Source of the DNA: Levilactobacillus suantsaiihabitans | Lineage (GTDB): Bacteria; Bacillota; Bacilli; Lactobacillales; Lactobacillaceae | Length of the DNA: 64,000 nucleotides | Assembly: GCF_004745505.1 (NCBI RefSeq) | Contig: NZ_RKLX01000011.1 | Coordinates: 47,040 to 111,039 of the forward strand | Direction: 5' to 3' | Shown: positions 9,273 through 17,044 of the stretch, piece by piece | Numbering within the stretch: the first letter of the stretch is position 1 | Layout of the letters: the number at the start of each line of letters is the position of its first letter | Made by a program: the position numbers and the translations under genes | The notes under the pieces: generated by a model | The model's database searches: none | The model's input: the letters and a program-made list of their open reading frames with translations, nothing else | Told to the model about the DNA's origin: nothing

Positions 9273-9297
9273 CGGGTGCGACTCGTGTCCGCACCCG
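9273..9297 (-). terminator. Terminator after deoD
   Basis: CGGGTGCG (9273-9280) pairs with CGCACCCG (9290-9297). On the minus strand it is followed by TTTTCTG. It lies a few bases after the deoD stop and would reduce transcription into deoR-pdp. Confidence 0.6.
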
Positions 9298-9304
9298 CTA
9301 GTGG

Positions 9305-10012
9305 TTAACCTTTAACGGCTGTGTCTAACGCAACCTTGATCATGTCGTTGAAGGACTTTTCGCGTTCCTCAGGTGTCGTGGATTCACCGGTAATCAAGTG
9401 GTTACTGATGGTCAAGACGGATAAGGCGCGAACATGGTACTTCGCTGCCAACATGAAGAGAGCTGTGGATTCCATTTCAGTAGCAATCACACCGTAATCA
9501 ACCAGCTTTTGCCGGTCCATTTCGTCGTTGTAGAACCGGTCTTCGGCCAAGACGTTGCCGACCCGAACCGGAATGTTCAGGTCTTGGGCTACGTGGTAAG
9601 CCGTGTCCAGCAAGCCAAAGTCACTAATTGGCGCGTAGTAGATGCCTGGGCCAAAGGTGTTTTGGATGATGGAAGAATCGGTCGTGGCCGCTTGGGCCAA
9701 CACCACGTCACGCACGTGTACATCGGGGCTCATCCCACCGGACGTCCCCACCCGGAATAAGGTCTTTGCACCGTAGTCTCTGATCAGTTCGTTAGCGTAA
9801 ATGGAAATTGAAGGAATCCCCATCCCCGTCCCTTGAACGGAAATGCGCTTGCCCTTGTAAGTCCCGGTATAACCGAAGCAATTCCGGACCTTGTTGTAGC
9901 AAACTGGGTTTTCTAAGAAGGTTTCAGCAATGTACTTTGCCCGTAATGGGTCACCTGGCATCAAAACAGTATCAGCAATGTCGCCCTTTTTCGCTTCAAT
10001 ATGGTTACTCAT
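9305..10012 (-). CDS. deoD: Purine-nucleoside phosphorylase, hexameric DeoD type
   Basis: A 235-residue protein collinear with E. coli-type trimer-of-dimers PNP. Motifs include [11 protein letters not shown] (residues 20-30), [12 protein letters not shown] (61-72), and ATEMES (177-182), which binds the ribose. It cleaves purine (deoxy)nucleosides with phosphate to base and sugar-1-phosphate, the substrate of DeoB. The position matching the catalytic Asp204 of E. coli is Asn204 here (SNH, where E. coli has SDH). This could shift the preference among 6-amino and 6-oxo purines. The ATG has an AGGAGG site; the gene is 28 bp after deoB. Confidence 0.94.
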   Translation of the reverse strand: MSNHIEAKKGDIADTVLMPGDPLRAKYIAETFLENPVCYNKVRNCFGYTGTYKGKRISVQGTGMGIPSISIYANELIRDYGAKTLFRVGTSGGMSPDVHVRDVVLAQAATTDSSIIQNTFGPGIYYAPISDFGLLDTAYHVAQDLNIPVRVGNVLAEDRFYNDEMDRQKLVDYGVIATEMESTALFMLAAKYHVRALSVLTISNHLITGESTTPEEREKSFNDMIKVALDTAVKG

Positions 10013-10040
10013 GATTAGTTCCTCCTAAAATGGTTGTTCA

Positions 10041-11228
10041 CTATTTCAAGTCTGCTAAGAAACTGTGGCCTTCATCGTTGCCAGCCACGCCAAAGTTGTC
10101 GAGCACAGTTGCCCCAAAGTCAGCAAATGGTGACCGTACGCCTAAGCTCCCACCTTGCTTGAAGCTTGGTGAGTAGACCAGCAAAGGCACTTGTTCACGG
10201 GTGTGATCGGAACCCTTGAAGGTTGGATCGTTCCCGTGATCGGCGGTGATCATCAACAGGTCATCGTCATGCATGTTGTCTAAGACCGTGCCCAGGCGTT
10301 TGTCGAAGTCCATCAGGGCTTGACCGAAGCCTTCAGGGTTGCGGCGGTGACCGTACATGGCATCAAAGTCGACCAGGTTGATGAAGCAAAAGCCGGTAAA
10401 GTCTTCGGCCATGACGTGATCGACGTGGTCCATCCCGTCCATGTTGCTTTCATTGTGGTAGCCTTCGTCAATCCCGTGACCGGAGAAGATGTCGTTGGTC
10501 TTCCCAACTGCGACCACGTGCACACCCGCTTTTTGCAGGCGATCCAAGTCGGTCTCACCGGTTGGTTCCAACGTGAAGTCCCGCCGGTTAGCGGTCCGGG
10601 TAAAGTGTTGTGCGTCTGGTCCCACGTAAGGCCGAGCAATGATCCGCCCGACTAAGTATTCTGGGCCGTTGACCAGAGAACGGGCGTACTCACAGATCTT
10701 GTAGAGCTCGTCCAACGGAATCACGTCTTCATGAGCTGCGATTTGTAAGACGGAGTCCCCAGAGGTGTAGACGATCAAGTCGCCCTTGGCCATCTGTTGT
10801 TCCCCTAATTCGGCAATGATCTTGGTCCCGGATTCTGGCCGGTTCCCAATCACTTTACGACCAGAGAACTTTTCCAGCTTGTCGATGATGTCGGCTGGGA
10901 AGCCATTCGGGAAGGTGCTCAAGGCCTTGCGTACTGGCAGGCCCATCATTTCCCAGTGACCGTCCATGGAATCTTTACCGGCGGAGATTTCACGCATCTT
11001 ACCGTAGTAAGCGTGCGGGTCGTCAGCGACTGGCACACCTTCGATTGGCGTGTCGCGCAGGTTGGACAACCCAATTTTCGCCAAGTTCGGCAAAGCCAGT
11101 TTGCCAGCAAAGTGTTGGCCGACGTGGCCCAAGGTATCTGAGCCTTCATCGTCGTACTTCGCAGCATCGGGAGCGGCACCCGTTCCGACTGAATCCATGA
11201 CTAATCCAAAAATACGTTTGAACTTCAT
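10041..11228 (-). CDS. deoB: Phosphopentomutase
   Basis: A 395-residue metalloenzyme of the alkaline phosphatase superfamily. It shows the N-terminal metal-binding and catalytic segment [11 protein letters not shown] (residues 12-22), DGHWEMMG near residue 95, and the C-terminal metal site [17 protein letters not shown]. It converts (deoxy)ribose-1-phosphate to the 5-phosphate, linking the phosphorylases DeoD and Pdp to the aldolase DeoC. It is the second gene of the cluster, 33 bp after deoC. Confidence 0.95.
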   Translation of the reverse strand: MKFKRIFGLVMDSVGTGAAPDAAKYDDEGSDTLGHVGQHFAGKLALPNLAKIGLSNLRDTPIEGVPVADDPHAYYGKMREISAGKDSMDGHWEMMGLPVRKALSTFPNGFPADIIDKLEKFSGRKVIGNRPESGTKIIAELGEQQMAKGDLIVYTSGDSVLQIAAHEDVIPLDELYKICEYARSLVNGPEYLVGRIIARPYVGPDAQHFTRTANRRDFTLEPTGETDLDRLQKAGVHVVAVGKTNDIFSGHGIDEGYHNESNMDGMDHVDHVMAEDFTGFCFINLVDFDAMYGHRRNPEGFGQALMDFDKRLGTVLDNMHDDDLLMITADHGNDPTFKGSDHTREQVPLLVYSPSFKQGGSLGVRSPFADFGATVLDNFGVAGNDEGHSFLADLK

Positions 11229-11261
11229 ACCTATATACCCGCTTTCACAAAAGATTTAATT

Positions 11262-11951
11262 CTAGTAACCGGCCTTGGCACCCGCATCGGCCCCGGTCAA
11301 GATGGCAACCGTGGCACTGACACCCAAGCGGCTGGCACCGGCATCGATCATTTCTAAGGCTTCGTCCCAGCTGTGAACCCCACCGGAAGCCTTGACGCCT
11401 AAGCGGTCGCCAACGGTCTCACGCATCAACTTCACGTCTTCGACCTTGGCACCGGCAGTGGAGAACCCAGTGGAAGTCTTGACGAAGTCGGCGCCGGCCT
11501 TTTCACTCAACTGGCAACCCAAGACGATTTCATCCTTGGTCAACAGGCAGGTTTCCAAGATAACCTTCAAGAGCTTGCCCTTGGCGTGAACGGCATCTGC
11601 CAAAGCCTTGATGTCGGCTTCAACGACATCGTTGTTACCAGACTTCAATTCACCGATGTTGATGACCATGTCGATTTCTTCGGCACCGTCGTCGATGGCC
11701 TTGTTGGCTTCGAAGACTTCGCTATCCGTGGCCATTGCCCCTAGTGGGAAGCCGACAACGGCGATTGGGTTGACGTCGCTATCCTTTAATTGTTCCGCAA
11801 CGAAGGGAATCCAGTAAGAGTTTACGCAGACGGAAGCCGTGTCAAATTGCTTGGCTTCGTCGCAGGTTTGTTTAATGCTGGCCTCAGTGGCATCAGCTTT
11901 TAAGTTCGTGTGATCAATGTATTTTGCTACTTGTGCTTTGGTTAATGTCAT
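11262..11951 (-). CDS. deoC: Deoxyribose-phosphate aldolase
   Basis: A 229-residue TIM-barrel class I aldolase. The Schiff-base lysine is Lys158 in [12 protein letters not shown], and the second conserved lysine is in [11 protein letters not shown]. It cleaves deoxyribose-5-phosphate to acetaldehyde and glyceraldehyde-3-phosphate. It is the first gene of the leftward deo cluster, with AAAGGGG at 11961-11967 as ribosome site and a near-consensus promoter upstream. Confidence 0.95.
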   Translation of the reverse strand: MTLTKAQVAKYIDHTNLKADATEASIKQTCDEAKQFDTASVCVNSYWIPFVAEQLKDSDVNPIAVVGFPLGAMATDSEVFEANKAIDDGAEEIDMVINIGELKSGNNDVVEADIKALADAVHAKGKLLKVILETCLLTKDEIVLGCQLSEKAGADFVKTSTGFSTAGAKVEDVKLMRETVGDRLGVKASGGVHSWDEALEMIDAGASRLGVSATVAILTGADAGAKAGY

Positions 11952-11981
11952 AATATGAAACCCCTTTCATTTATCACCAAT

Positions 11982-12010
11982 AGCATACCGGATAGCTGCA
12001 CATTTGTAAA
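11982..12010 (-). promoter_or_regulatory. deoC promoter
   Basis: On the minus strand a -35 TTTACA (12010-12005) and a -10 TATGCT (11987-11982) are exactly 17 bp apart. The start of transcription would be near 11975, 24 bp before the deoC ATG. Confidence 0.75.
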
Positions 12011-12018
12011 CCCCTCGA

Positions 12019-12055
12019 TTGAACCGCTGTTCAAAACCATGCACGTTCGTTCAAT
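12019..12055 (-). promoter_or_regulatory. DeoR-type operator upstream of deoC
   Basis: The palindrome TTGAAC-CGCT-GTTCAA occupies 12019-12034, about -44 to -59 from the predicted start. A further half site GTTCAAT lies at 12049-12055. In Bacillus subtilis the DeoR operator is reported as a palindrome at about -60 to -43 plus a repeated half site. The palindrome position agrees; here the extra half site is upstream rather than between -35 and -10. Confidence 0.65.
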
Positions 12056-12114
12056 TGGTGGACGAAAAAATTTCACTTGTCGGGTTAATCGTTTTACTTA
12101 ATCGAAGCCCGTCG

Positions 12115-12128
12115 TGATAGCGTTTTCA
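12115..12128 (-). promoter_or_regulatory. Consensus cre box upstream of deoC
   Basis: On the minus strand the site reads TGAAAACGCTATCA and fits the CcpA consensus TGWAARCGYTWNCW at all 14 positions. It lies about 145 bp upstream of the predicted deoC start of transcription, farther than a classical repression site. It may act with an upstream promoter not identified here. Confidence 0.55.
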
Positions 12129-12207
12129 AAAATACTTGTGAAATTACCTAGTTCACGGGGACGACGTTAAAGGGCCTCATTTTCCTGGCAAAAAAAATTT
12201 TAAAAAA

Positions 12208-12237
12208 AATCGACCGGACGTGCTGATCCGGTCGATT
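12208..12237 (-). terminator. Terminator of the secreted-protein gene
   Basis: AATCGACCGGA (12208-12218) pairs perfectly with TCCGGTCGATT (12227-12237). The minus strand continues with a long T tract. It directly follows the gene ending at 12254. Confidence 0.9.
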
Positions 12238-12253
12238 GCGGTTTAAATTTCAG

Positions 12254-13132
12254 TTAATCGGGCATCTGGTCACGAATGGACTGGCCGTCTTCAGTATTGG
12301 TCGGGCAGAACAGCGCGTGCTTGTCACTGACATAATACGTATCCCACTTATCCGCAATGGCTTGATAAGTGGCCGAGGTAAACTCATCTTTCATCATCCG
12401 CACTTGTAACGGCGCAGCAAACATATTCTGAGTCACGTAGGGAAAACCGTCCTCGTCATAAGGCACGTTGTCCACGTGATAAAACGTCAGCCCCCGCACC
12501 TCACCTTTGAGGTCCGGCAAACTGAGCCATTCTTGCCATGAGATGTGCTTGTTGGTCTTGATGTAGAATTTCGTACTGGTTGACGTCGTCGATGAGGCTG
12601 TGTTCGATTGGTTAGACTGGTTCTTCTTGCCCGTTGTTGCGGGTGACGTGGTCTTGGTACTGATTGTCTTGGTACCAGTGGTCGTTGACTTTTGCGTCGA
12701 TTGCGTCGACTTAGCCGTACCTGTGACCCGCGTTGGTGACTTCCGTGCTGTCCGAGTTGACTTGGCAGTACCAGTAGTGAGCTTGGGCCGACTAAAGGTG
12801 ATATACTTCTCATTCACCCAGGCACCCTTCCCCTTATAAGTCACGTAAACGTACTCGTAATTGCCCAACGACATGGCCTTAATCTGGTGAACGACTTTAT
12901 GTTTCTTGGTCCCCAAGCGATACGCCCGCTTCAAGCGATAACGGTGGTGCTTCACCTTATGCAGTGTATAGGCATAGTGCTTGTAGCCAGACTTACGAAA
13001 CTTACAGGTCACCCGCGCCCAGGCGTGCATCCAGTTCAGTCGGTAACTCTTAGCGGCCTGTGCCGGCTGCGTCATCAAGCCCCCACTCATTAAGCCACCT
13101 AAAACTAACAACCCAACAATTCTTTTCTTCAT
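12254..13132 (-). CDS. Secreted basic protein with Thr/Ser-rich linker, function unknown
   Basis: A protein of about 292 residues starting at the ATG at 13132, which has AGGGG nine nt upstream (an ATG three codons earlier has no spacing for a ribosome site). A signal peptide with a KKR head and hydrophobic core ends at AQA, with predicted cleavage before AKSYR. A basic, Tyr/His/Lys-rich domain follows (mature residues about 1-95, GAWVNEKYI near its end), resembling surface-layer-associated or SH3-like wall-binding domains of lactobacilli. Next come a Thr/Ser/Lys linker (about 95-175) and a C-terminal acidic domain of about 100 residues I do not recognise. There is no LPXTG anchor, so wall attachment would be non-covalent. 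Confidence 0.7.
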   Translation of the reverse strand: MKKRIVGLLVLGGLMSGGLMTQPAQAAKSYRLNWMHAWARVTCKFRKSGYKHYAYTLHKVKHHRYRLKRAYRLGTKKHKVVHQIKAMSLGNYEYVYVTYKGKGAWVNEKYITFSRPKLTTGTAKSTRTARKSPTRVTGTAKSTQSTQKSTTTGTKTISTKTTSPATTGKKNQSNQSNTASSTTSTSTKFYIKTNKHISWQEWLSLPDLKGEVRGLTFYHVDNVPYDEDGFPYVTQNMFAAPLQVRMMKDEFTSATYQAIADKWDTYYVSDKHALFCPTNTEDGQSIRDQMPD

Positions 13133-13222
13133 CCAATCCATCCCCTAGCGGCTTCTAACGCAGCCAATTTGTGTGTCGGACGCATTCATCTTCAAGCAAT
13201 GCCTCACCGACACAACTTCTTC

Positions 13223-13251
13223 AGTCTACTCACAGTAGAATTCGTTGTCAA
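13223..13251 (-). promoter_or_regulatory. Strong promoter for the secreted-protein gene
   Basis: On the minus strand a consensus -35 TTGACA (13251-13246) and -10 TAGACT (13228-13223) are 17 bp apart. The leader would be about 80 nt. The rest of the 13133-13597 gap holds only the terminator at 13508-13537. Confidence 0.75.
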
Positions 13252-13507
13252 CAATCGCTCGCCTAAAAAGTTCAGGGGCCAATCCTATACCCAACTGTCG
13301 TGCGAACCGCCCATTGCATTTACCTTGACCCTGCCCAATGAAGCTGGTAAGCTACCAGGCAATAATAGATTTGCCATCAATCTACTAACGACTCATACCT
13401 TTTCAACTTATGACATTTTTACATCGACACCACTATTTTGCAAGGCGGTTAGTTAAGTTAGTAACCTTACTGCTGAACCATCACCCACCGAGAAAGTTCA
13501 TGGGCGC

Positions 13508-13537
13508 AAAAAAATCGCCAGGGAAATTCCCTCGCGA
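13508..13537 (-). terminator. Terminator of the leftward XRE gene
   Basis: The minus strand reads TCGCGAGGGAA, a short loop, TTCCCTGGCGA and then seven T, about 60 bp after the stop of the gene at 13598-13852. One position of the stem is unpaired. Confidence 0.75.
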
Positions 13538-13597
13538 CGTTAGCAGCCCAATTCCACTAAGGAATTAGCTATGACTCCTCCCAATGGTTCAAGCGAT

Positions 13598-13852
13598 CTA
13601 CAGCTTACCCTTAGCCGCACGCTGCCGTAAAGCGTGGATAAAATCACTCTTTTTACCAAAAAAGAGACAGTTCTGTGGCACCTGATAGAGCGCCGATAAA
13701 CGCTCAATCGTTTGAATTCCAAGGTTCGAACTGTCCCGTTCCCAAGCAGCCAGCGTTTGGTAATGGATACCTAAGCAAGCCGCGGCTTCCTTTTGCGAGT
13801 ACCCGGCATTGTGCCGAGCGGCTTCCAGTGTCATTTGCACCTTATCCATCAC
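13598..13852 (-). CDS. Small XRE-family DNA-binding regulator
   Basis: An 84-residue protein consisting essentially of one helix-turn-helix domain (about residues 8-62; SQKEAAACLGIHYQTLAAWE holds the two helices) plus a short basic tail. It starts at GTG 13852 or the adjacent ATG, with AAGGAGGA upstream. It is divergent from a second XRE regulator 180 bp away, and its own promoter contains an inverted repeat in the spacer, so it is probably autoregulated. No phage genes or toxin accompany it. Confidence 0.8.
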   Translation of the reverse strand: MMDKVQMTLEAARHNAGYSQKEAAACLGIHYQTLAAWERDSSNLGIQTIERLSALYQVPQNCLFFGKKSDFIHALRQRAAKGKL

Positions 13853-13878
13853 GGACTCCTCCTTACAAACACTTTCAC

Positions 13879-13907
13879 ATCTTAAACGAGTTTATTCGTT
13901 TTGTCAA
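13879..13907 (-). promoter_or_regulatory. Consensus promoter with embedded operator for the leftward XRE gene
   Basis: The minus strand has -35 TTGACA (13907-13902) and -10 TAAGAT (13884-13879) with a 17-bp spacer. The spacer is occupied by the perfect inverted repeat AAACGA-GTTTAT-TCGTTT (13884-13901), so a bound dimer would block RNA polymerase. Confidence 0.75.
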
Positions 13908-13955
13908 TTGCTGATTAATAATTAGGGGTGTTTTTTAAGTTTTTTTCTCATAAGT

Positions 13956-13989
13956 TTGCTTGTATTCTTGCAATTCGTTATAATGACGA
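13956..13989 (+). promoter_or_regulatory. Promoter of the rightward XRE gene with related half sites
   Basis: -35 TTGCTT (13956-13961) and -10 TATAAT (13979-13984) are 17 bp apart. The -10 is bracketed by TCGT (13975-13978) and ACGA (13986-13989), the same half sites as in the opposite promoter but in inverted order. Confidence 0.65.
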
Positions 13990-14033
13990 TATCAAAGGTT
14001 ATTTTACTAAAACTATCTAAAGGAGTGAACGTC

Positions 14034-14393
14034 GTGCCCCGCCATGAATTATCGCCTTTTGAAAAGAACATCCGTCGAGTCATCGCGCAGAACTTAAAGG
14101 CAGCCAGTCGCGACATCACACAAGCTGAGCTAGCGGGGAAAACCGGCATTCCCACGTCGACTTTATCCGGCTACTTCGCCCAACGTTCCACCCCCAGCCC
14201 CGCGAACGTCGAAAAACTCGCGACTGCCCTTGGCATACATAAATCCGCTATCGACCCCCGGTTTGACGAAGACCTGCTCGATAACAATATTCATTTCGAA
14301 GCCATCTATGCCCAGCTTTCGCCCGACCGTCAGCGTGCCGTTCTGACCTATGCGCAACAACAGTTACAGGCACAATTATCTGGTCTGAAATGA
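14034..14393 (+). CDS. XRE-family regulator with C-terminal extension
   Basis: The GTG at 14034 is chosen because AAAGGAG (14019-14025) lies eight nt upstream; upstream in-frame codons fall within the promoter. The 119-residue product has a helix-turn-helix at about residues 25-75 (ITQAELAGKTGIPTSTLSGY, then STPSPANVEKLATALG) and a C-terminal 40-residue helical extension that could mediate oligomerisation or ligand response. The arrangement with the divergent 84-residue XRE protein recalls CI/Cro-type or SinR-type pairs. The target genes are not evident. Confidence 0.82.
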   Translation: MPRHELSPFEKNIRRVIAQNLKAASRDITQAELAGKTGIPTSTLSGYFAQRSTPSPANVEKLATALGIHKSAIDPRFDEDLLDNNIHFEAIYAQLSPDRQRAVLTYAQQQLQAQLSGLK

Positions 14394-14405
14394 TGCATCT
14401 GCAAA

Positions 14406-14450
14406 AAAAAACAGCCCTGCCACCGATTTTGGTTCGCAGAGCTGTTTTTT
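14406..14450. terminator. Bidirectional terminator between the XRE gene and rlmD
   Basis: AAAAACAGC and CTGC (14406-14420) pair with GCAG and GCTGTTTTT (14436-14450) with a one-base mismatch. T tracts occur on both strands between convergent genes. Confidence 0.82.
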
Positions 14451-14481
14451 ATTTTTTTATTTTGGAATTTCACCTAAAGCT

Positions 14482-15849
14482 TTACTTCTTTACCAACACC
14501 GTCACGGATTCTACATGCGGCGTCTGGGGGAACTGGTCAACGGGTTGGATTGGGCCATCGATGGCGTAGCCGAGTTCTTGGAACCGGGCCACATCACGCA
14601 CCAGCGTTGCTGGGTTACAGCTGACGTAGACGACCTTCTTCGGCCCCATCTTGGCGGTGGAGTCAATCAGGCTTTCGGCCAGGCCCTTGCGTGGTGGGTC
14701 CACCACCACAACGTCGGGCTTGATGCCGGCTTCTTGCCACTTGGCCATTTGGTCTTCGGCCTTGTCCACGGCAAATTCAACGTTGGCTAAATGGTTCTTT
14801 TGCGCGTTGACCTTGGCGTCTTCGATGGCTTCGGGCACGATATCGACCCCGTAGACGCGCTTGGCGTGCTTGGCTAAGGCCAGCGAGATCGTCCCGATCC
14901 CACAGTAGGCATCGATCACGGTCTCTTGACCGGTCAGGCCGGCCTTGTCGATGGCCATTTGGTACAGCTTTTCGGTCTGTTGCGGGTTGACCTGGTAGAA
15001 GGACCGCGCCGAAATGGCAAAGGTCAGCCCCATCAGGGTGTCTTCAATCGTGGGCTTGCCGTACAACGTCCGGGTCACGTTACCCATGATGACGTTGGTC
15101 TTCTTCGCATTGACGTTTAAGACGATGCTCGTGACCTCTGGCAGGGCTTTGTGGATCTGGTCGACCAATTGGTCCTGACTTGGCAACTTCTGCTGACGGC
15201 TGATTAAAACGACCATCATTTCGTGGCTATAGTACCCGCGTCGAACCATGATGTTGCGGATAACACCCTTGTCACTAATTTCGTTGTAAGCCGGAATTTC
15301 AAATTGGCGCAGTAAGTCGCGAACCTTCACGATGGCGTCATCGATGGCGGGATCTTGAATGTAGAAGTCCGTCAAAGGAATCAATTCGTGACTGTGTTGG
15401 CGGTAAAAACCGGTCTCCAACTTGCCCTTGATCATCCGCACAGGCACCTGAGCCTTGTTACGGTATTGCGTCGGGTTGGCCATCCCCAGGGTTGGGGCGA
15501 CGTCAACGTCTTGGTGCGCCTTACTGAACAGCTCTTCAATCTGGTGTTGCTTAAATTTCAATTGGGCCGGGTACGCCAGGTGTTGTAAGGGCGCAATTCC
15601 CGTTTGCCGATAGGTCTTGTCCACGTCCTTGACCCGGTCGGGCGATTCGCTTTGCCAAGCAATGGCGCGGGCAAAGCCGTAGTGGCTCTGAACCTTGGTC
15701 ACTTGGATGGTGATGTCTTCACCTGGCAAGGCATTTTCGATGAACAACGGGAAGTCATCCACCTTGGCCACGCCCATCCCCTGATACGTCAGGTCGGTGA
15801 TGGTCACGTCTAGCCGTTCGTTTTTACTGACTGGTGCTTTTGTTTTCAT
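14482..15849 (-). CDS. rlmD: 23S rRNA (uracil-5-)-methyltransferase, RumA/RlmD family
   Basis: A 455-residue SAM-dependent RNA m5U methyltransferase. A TRAM domain occupies about residues 8-62, and the methyltransferase fold shows DAYCGIGTISLALA near residue 318, VVVDPPRKGL near residue 390 and the catalytic cysteine in SCNPATLVRD. The cysteines that usually ligate a 4Fe-4S cluster after the TRAM domain are absent: the corresponding segment reads RQTGIAPLQHL (81-91), and the first 100 residues contain no Cys. In Firmicutes such enzymes often modify two 23S sites. It is the last gene of the gatCAB-dagK run. Confidence 0.88.
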   Translation of the reverse strand: MKTKAPVSKNERLDVTITDLTYQGMGVAKVDDFPLFIENALPGEDITIQVTKVQSHYGFARAIAWQSESPDRVKDVDKTYRQTGIAPLQHLAYPAQLKFKQHQIEELFSKAHQDVDVAPTLGMANPTQYRNKAQVPVRMIKGKLETGFYRQHSHELIPLTDFYIQDPAIDDAIVKVRDLLRQFEIPAYNEISDKGVIRNIMVRRGYYSHEMMVVLISRQQKLPSQDQLVDQIHKALPEVTSIVLNVNAKKTNVIMGNVTRTLYGKPTIEDTLMGLTFAISARSFYQVNPQQTEKLYQMAIDKAGLTGQETVIDAYCGIGTISLALAKHAKRVYGVDIVPEAIEDAKVNAQKNHLANVEFAVDKAEDQMAKWQEAGIKPDVVVVDPPRKGLAESLIDSTAKMGPKKVVYVSCNPATLVRDVARFQELGYAIDGPIQPVDQFPQTPHVESVTVLVKK

Positions 15850-15934
15850 AATAACCTCAATTTCCTTAATCAGAAAGGGACTTTGCTGCTCATTCGTCGC
15901 GCAAAATCCCTTTCAGTAACTATCTATAAGCCGT

Positions 15935-16951
15935 TTAGTCTTCGGACGGTTCGTCCGCGTCCTCCGGTAAACTTTCCACTTGCTTCACGAAGTTTTGCTC
16001 CGCGGCCAGCAGTTCTGGCGATTCGCTGGTGACGGCCGCATCCGGAATATCATCCAGATTGGCGTACATCTCAATGTGTTGCCGCAGGTTGCGGAACTTC
16101 ATTGGTGCATCCCCACCGTACTCGCCGTCCAGGTTGATCATCATGCGATCTTCCACCGGCCGGGCGACCACCTTGCTGGTCTTTTCGTAAATGATGTGGG
16201 GGTCGTTGATGTGCTTGCCCCCGTTCAAGACCAGGCCCATCAGCCGCAAGATTTCCGGCATGCTGGCGGTCTTGACGATGATCATGGTGAACTTGCCGTC
16301 GTCTAGCGCCGCATCGGGAACGATCTGTTCAAAGCCCCCGATGGAGTTGGTCAGCGCCAACAAGAACATCGACGCCTTCCCCCGGAAATGCCCACCGTCG
16401 TAGGTCAGGTCCATGTCGATTGGCTTGATGCGGGGCAACAGTTCAGCGCCCTTCATCAGGTAAGCCAAGTAACCAAAAATGGATTTCAAGTTAGACGGCA
16501 CGTCATAAGTCAGTTCCGTCAACAGGCCTCCACCCGCGATATTGATAAAGTAGGTATCGCCAGCTTGGCCAATATCCATCTTAATCGTCTGGTCCTTTAA
16601 CACGACCTTGGCCGCCGCCAACGGGTCTTCACGCGGAATGTGCAAGGCCCGGGCATAGTCATTCGTGGTACCGGCAGGAATAATGGCCATCTTGGGACGG
16701 TGAGGCAAGCCAGCGATTCCGTTGACGACTTGGTTAATGGTCCCGTCGCCTCCGGCCGCCACGACCAACTCAAAGCCGGCCTTGGCCGCCCGAGTCGCTT
16801 CGTCGCGCGCTGAATTTGGTGCCGCAGTGGTCGCAAAGGCACTGGTCTCGTACCCCGCTTGCTCGAACACTGCTAAAATATCGATTAGGTCTTTCTTCAA
16901 CGCCTCGCGTCCTGAAGTCGGATTGTAAATGACCCGTGCCCGTTTACGCAT
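15935..16951 (-). CDS. dagK: Diacylglycerol kinase (lipid kinase), DgkB type
   Basis: A 338-residue soluble lipid kinase with the NAD/DAG-kinase catalytic motif GGDGTINQVVNG (about residues 67-78) and a conserved PAGTTNDYARAL after it. It phosphorylates diacylglycerol released by lipoteichoic acid synthesis to phosphatidic acid, recycling lipid. The C-terminal 40 residues are acidic and probably disordered. It sits 93 bp after gatB, in the usual Lactobacillales order gatCAB-dagK-rumA. Confidence 0.9.
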   Translation of the reverse strand: MRKRARVIYNPTSGREALKKDLIDILAVFEQAGYETSAFATTAAPNSARDEATRAAKAGFELVVAAGGDGTINQVVNGIAGLPHRPKMAIIPAGTTNDYARALHIPREDPLAAAKVVLKDQTIKMDIGQAGDTYFINIAGGGLLTELTYDVPSNLKSIFGYLAYLMKGAELLPRIKPIDMDLTYDGGHFRGKASMFLLALTNSIGGFEQIVPDAALDDGKFTMIIVKTASMPEILRLMGLVLNGGKHINDPHIIYEKTSKVVARPVEDRMMINLDGEYGGDAPMKFRNLRQHIEMYANLDDIPDAAVTSESPELLAAEQNFVKQVESLPEDADEPSED

Positions 16952-17044
16952 GCTGTGCCTCCAATAGTGCCTGGAAATTACCAGACACCCTTTTCTCTTT
17001 AAATCGCCGTTAACACGTGTCCCTCAGCGGCCACGTCTCACGCC

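Noticed and set aside
13169..13456. A 95-codon open frame antisense to the leader of the secreted-protein gene
   Set aside because: It overlaps the consensus promoter on the other strand, has no ribosome site and looks like random composition.
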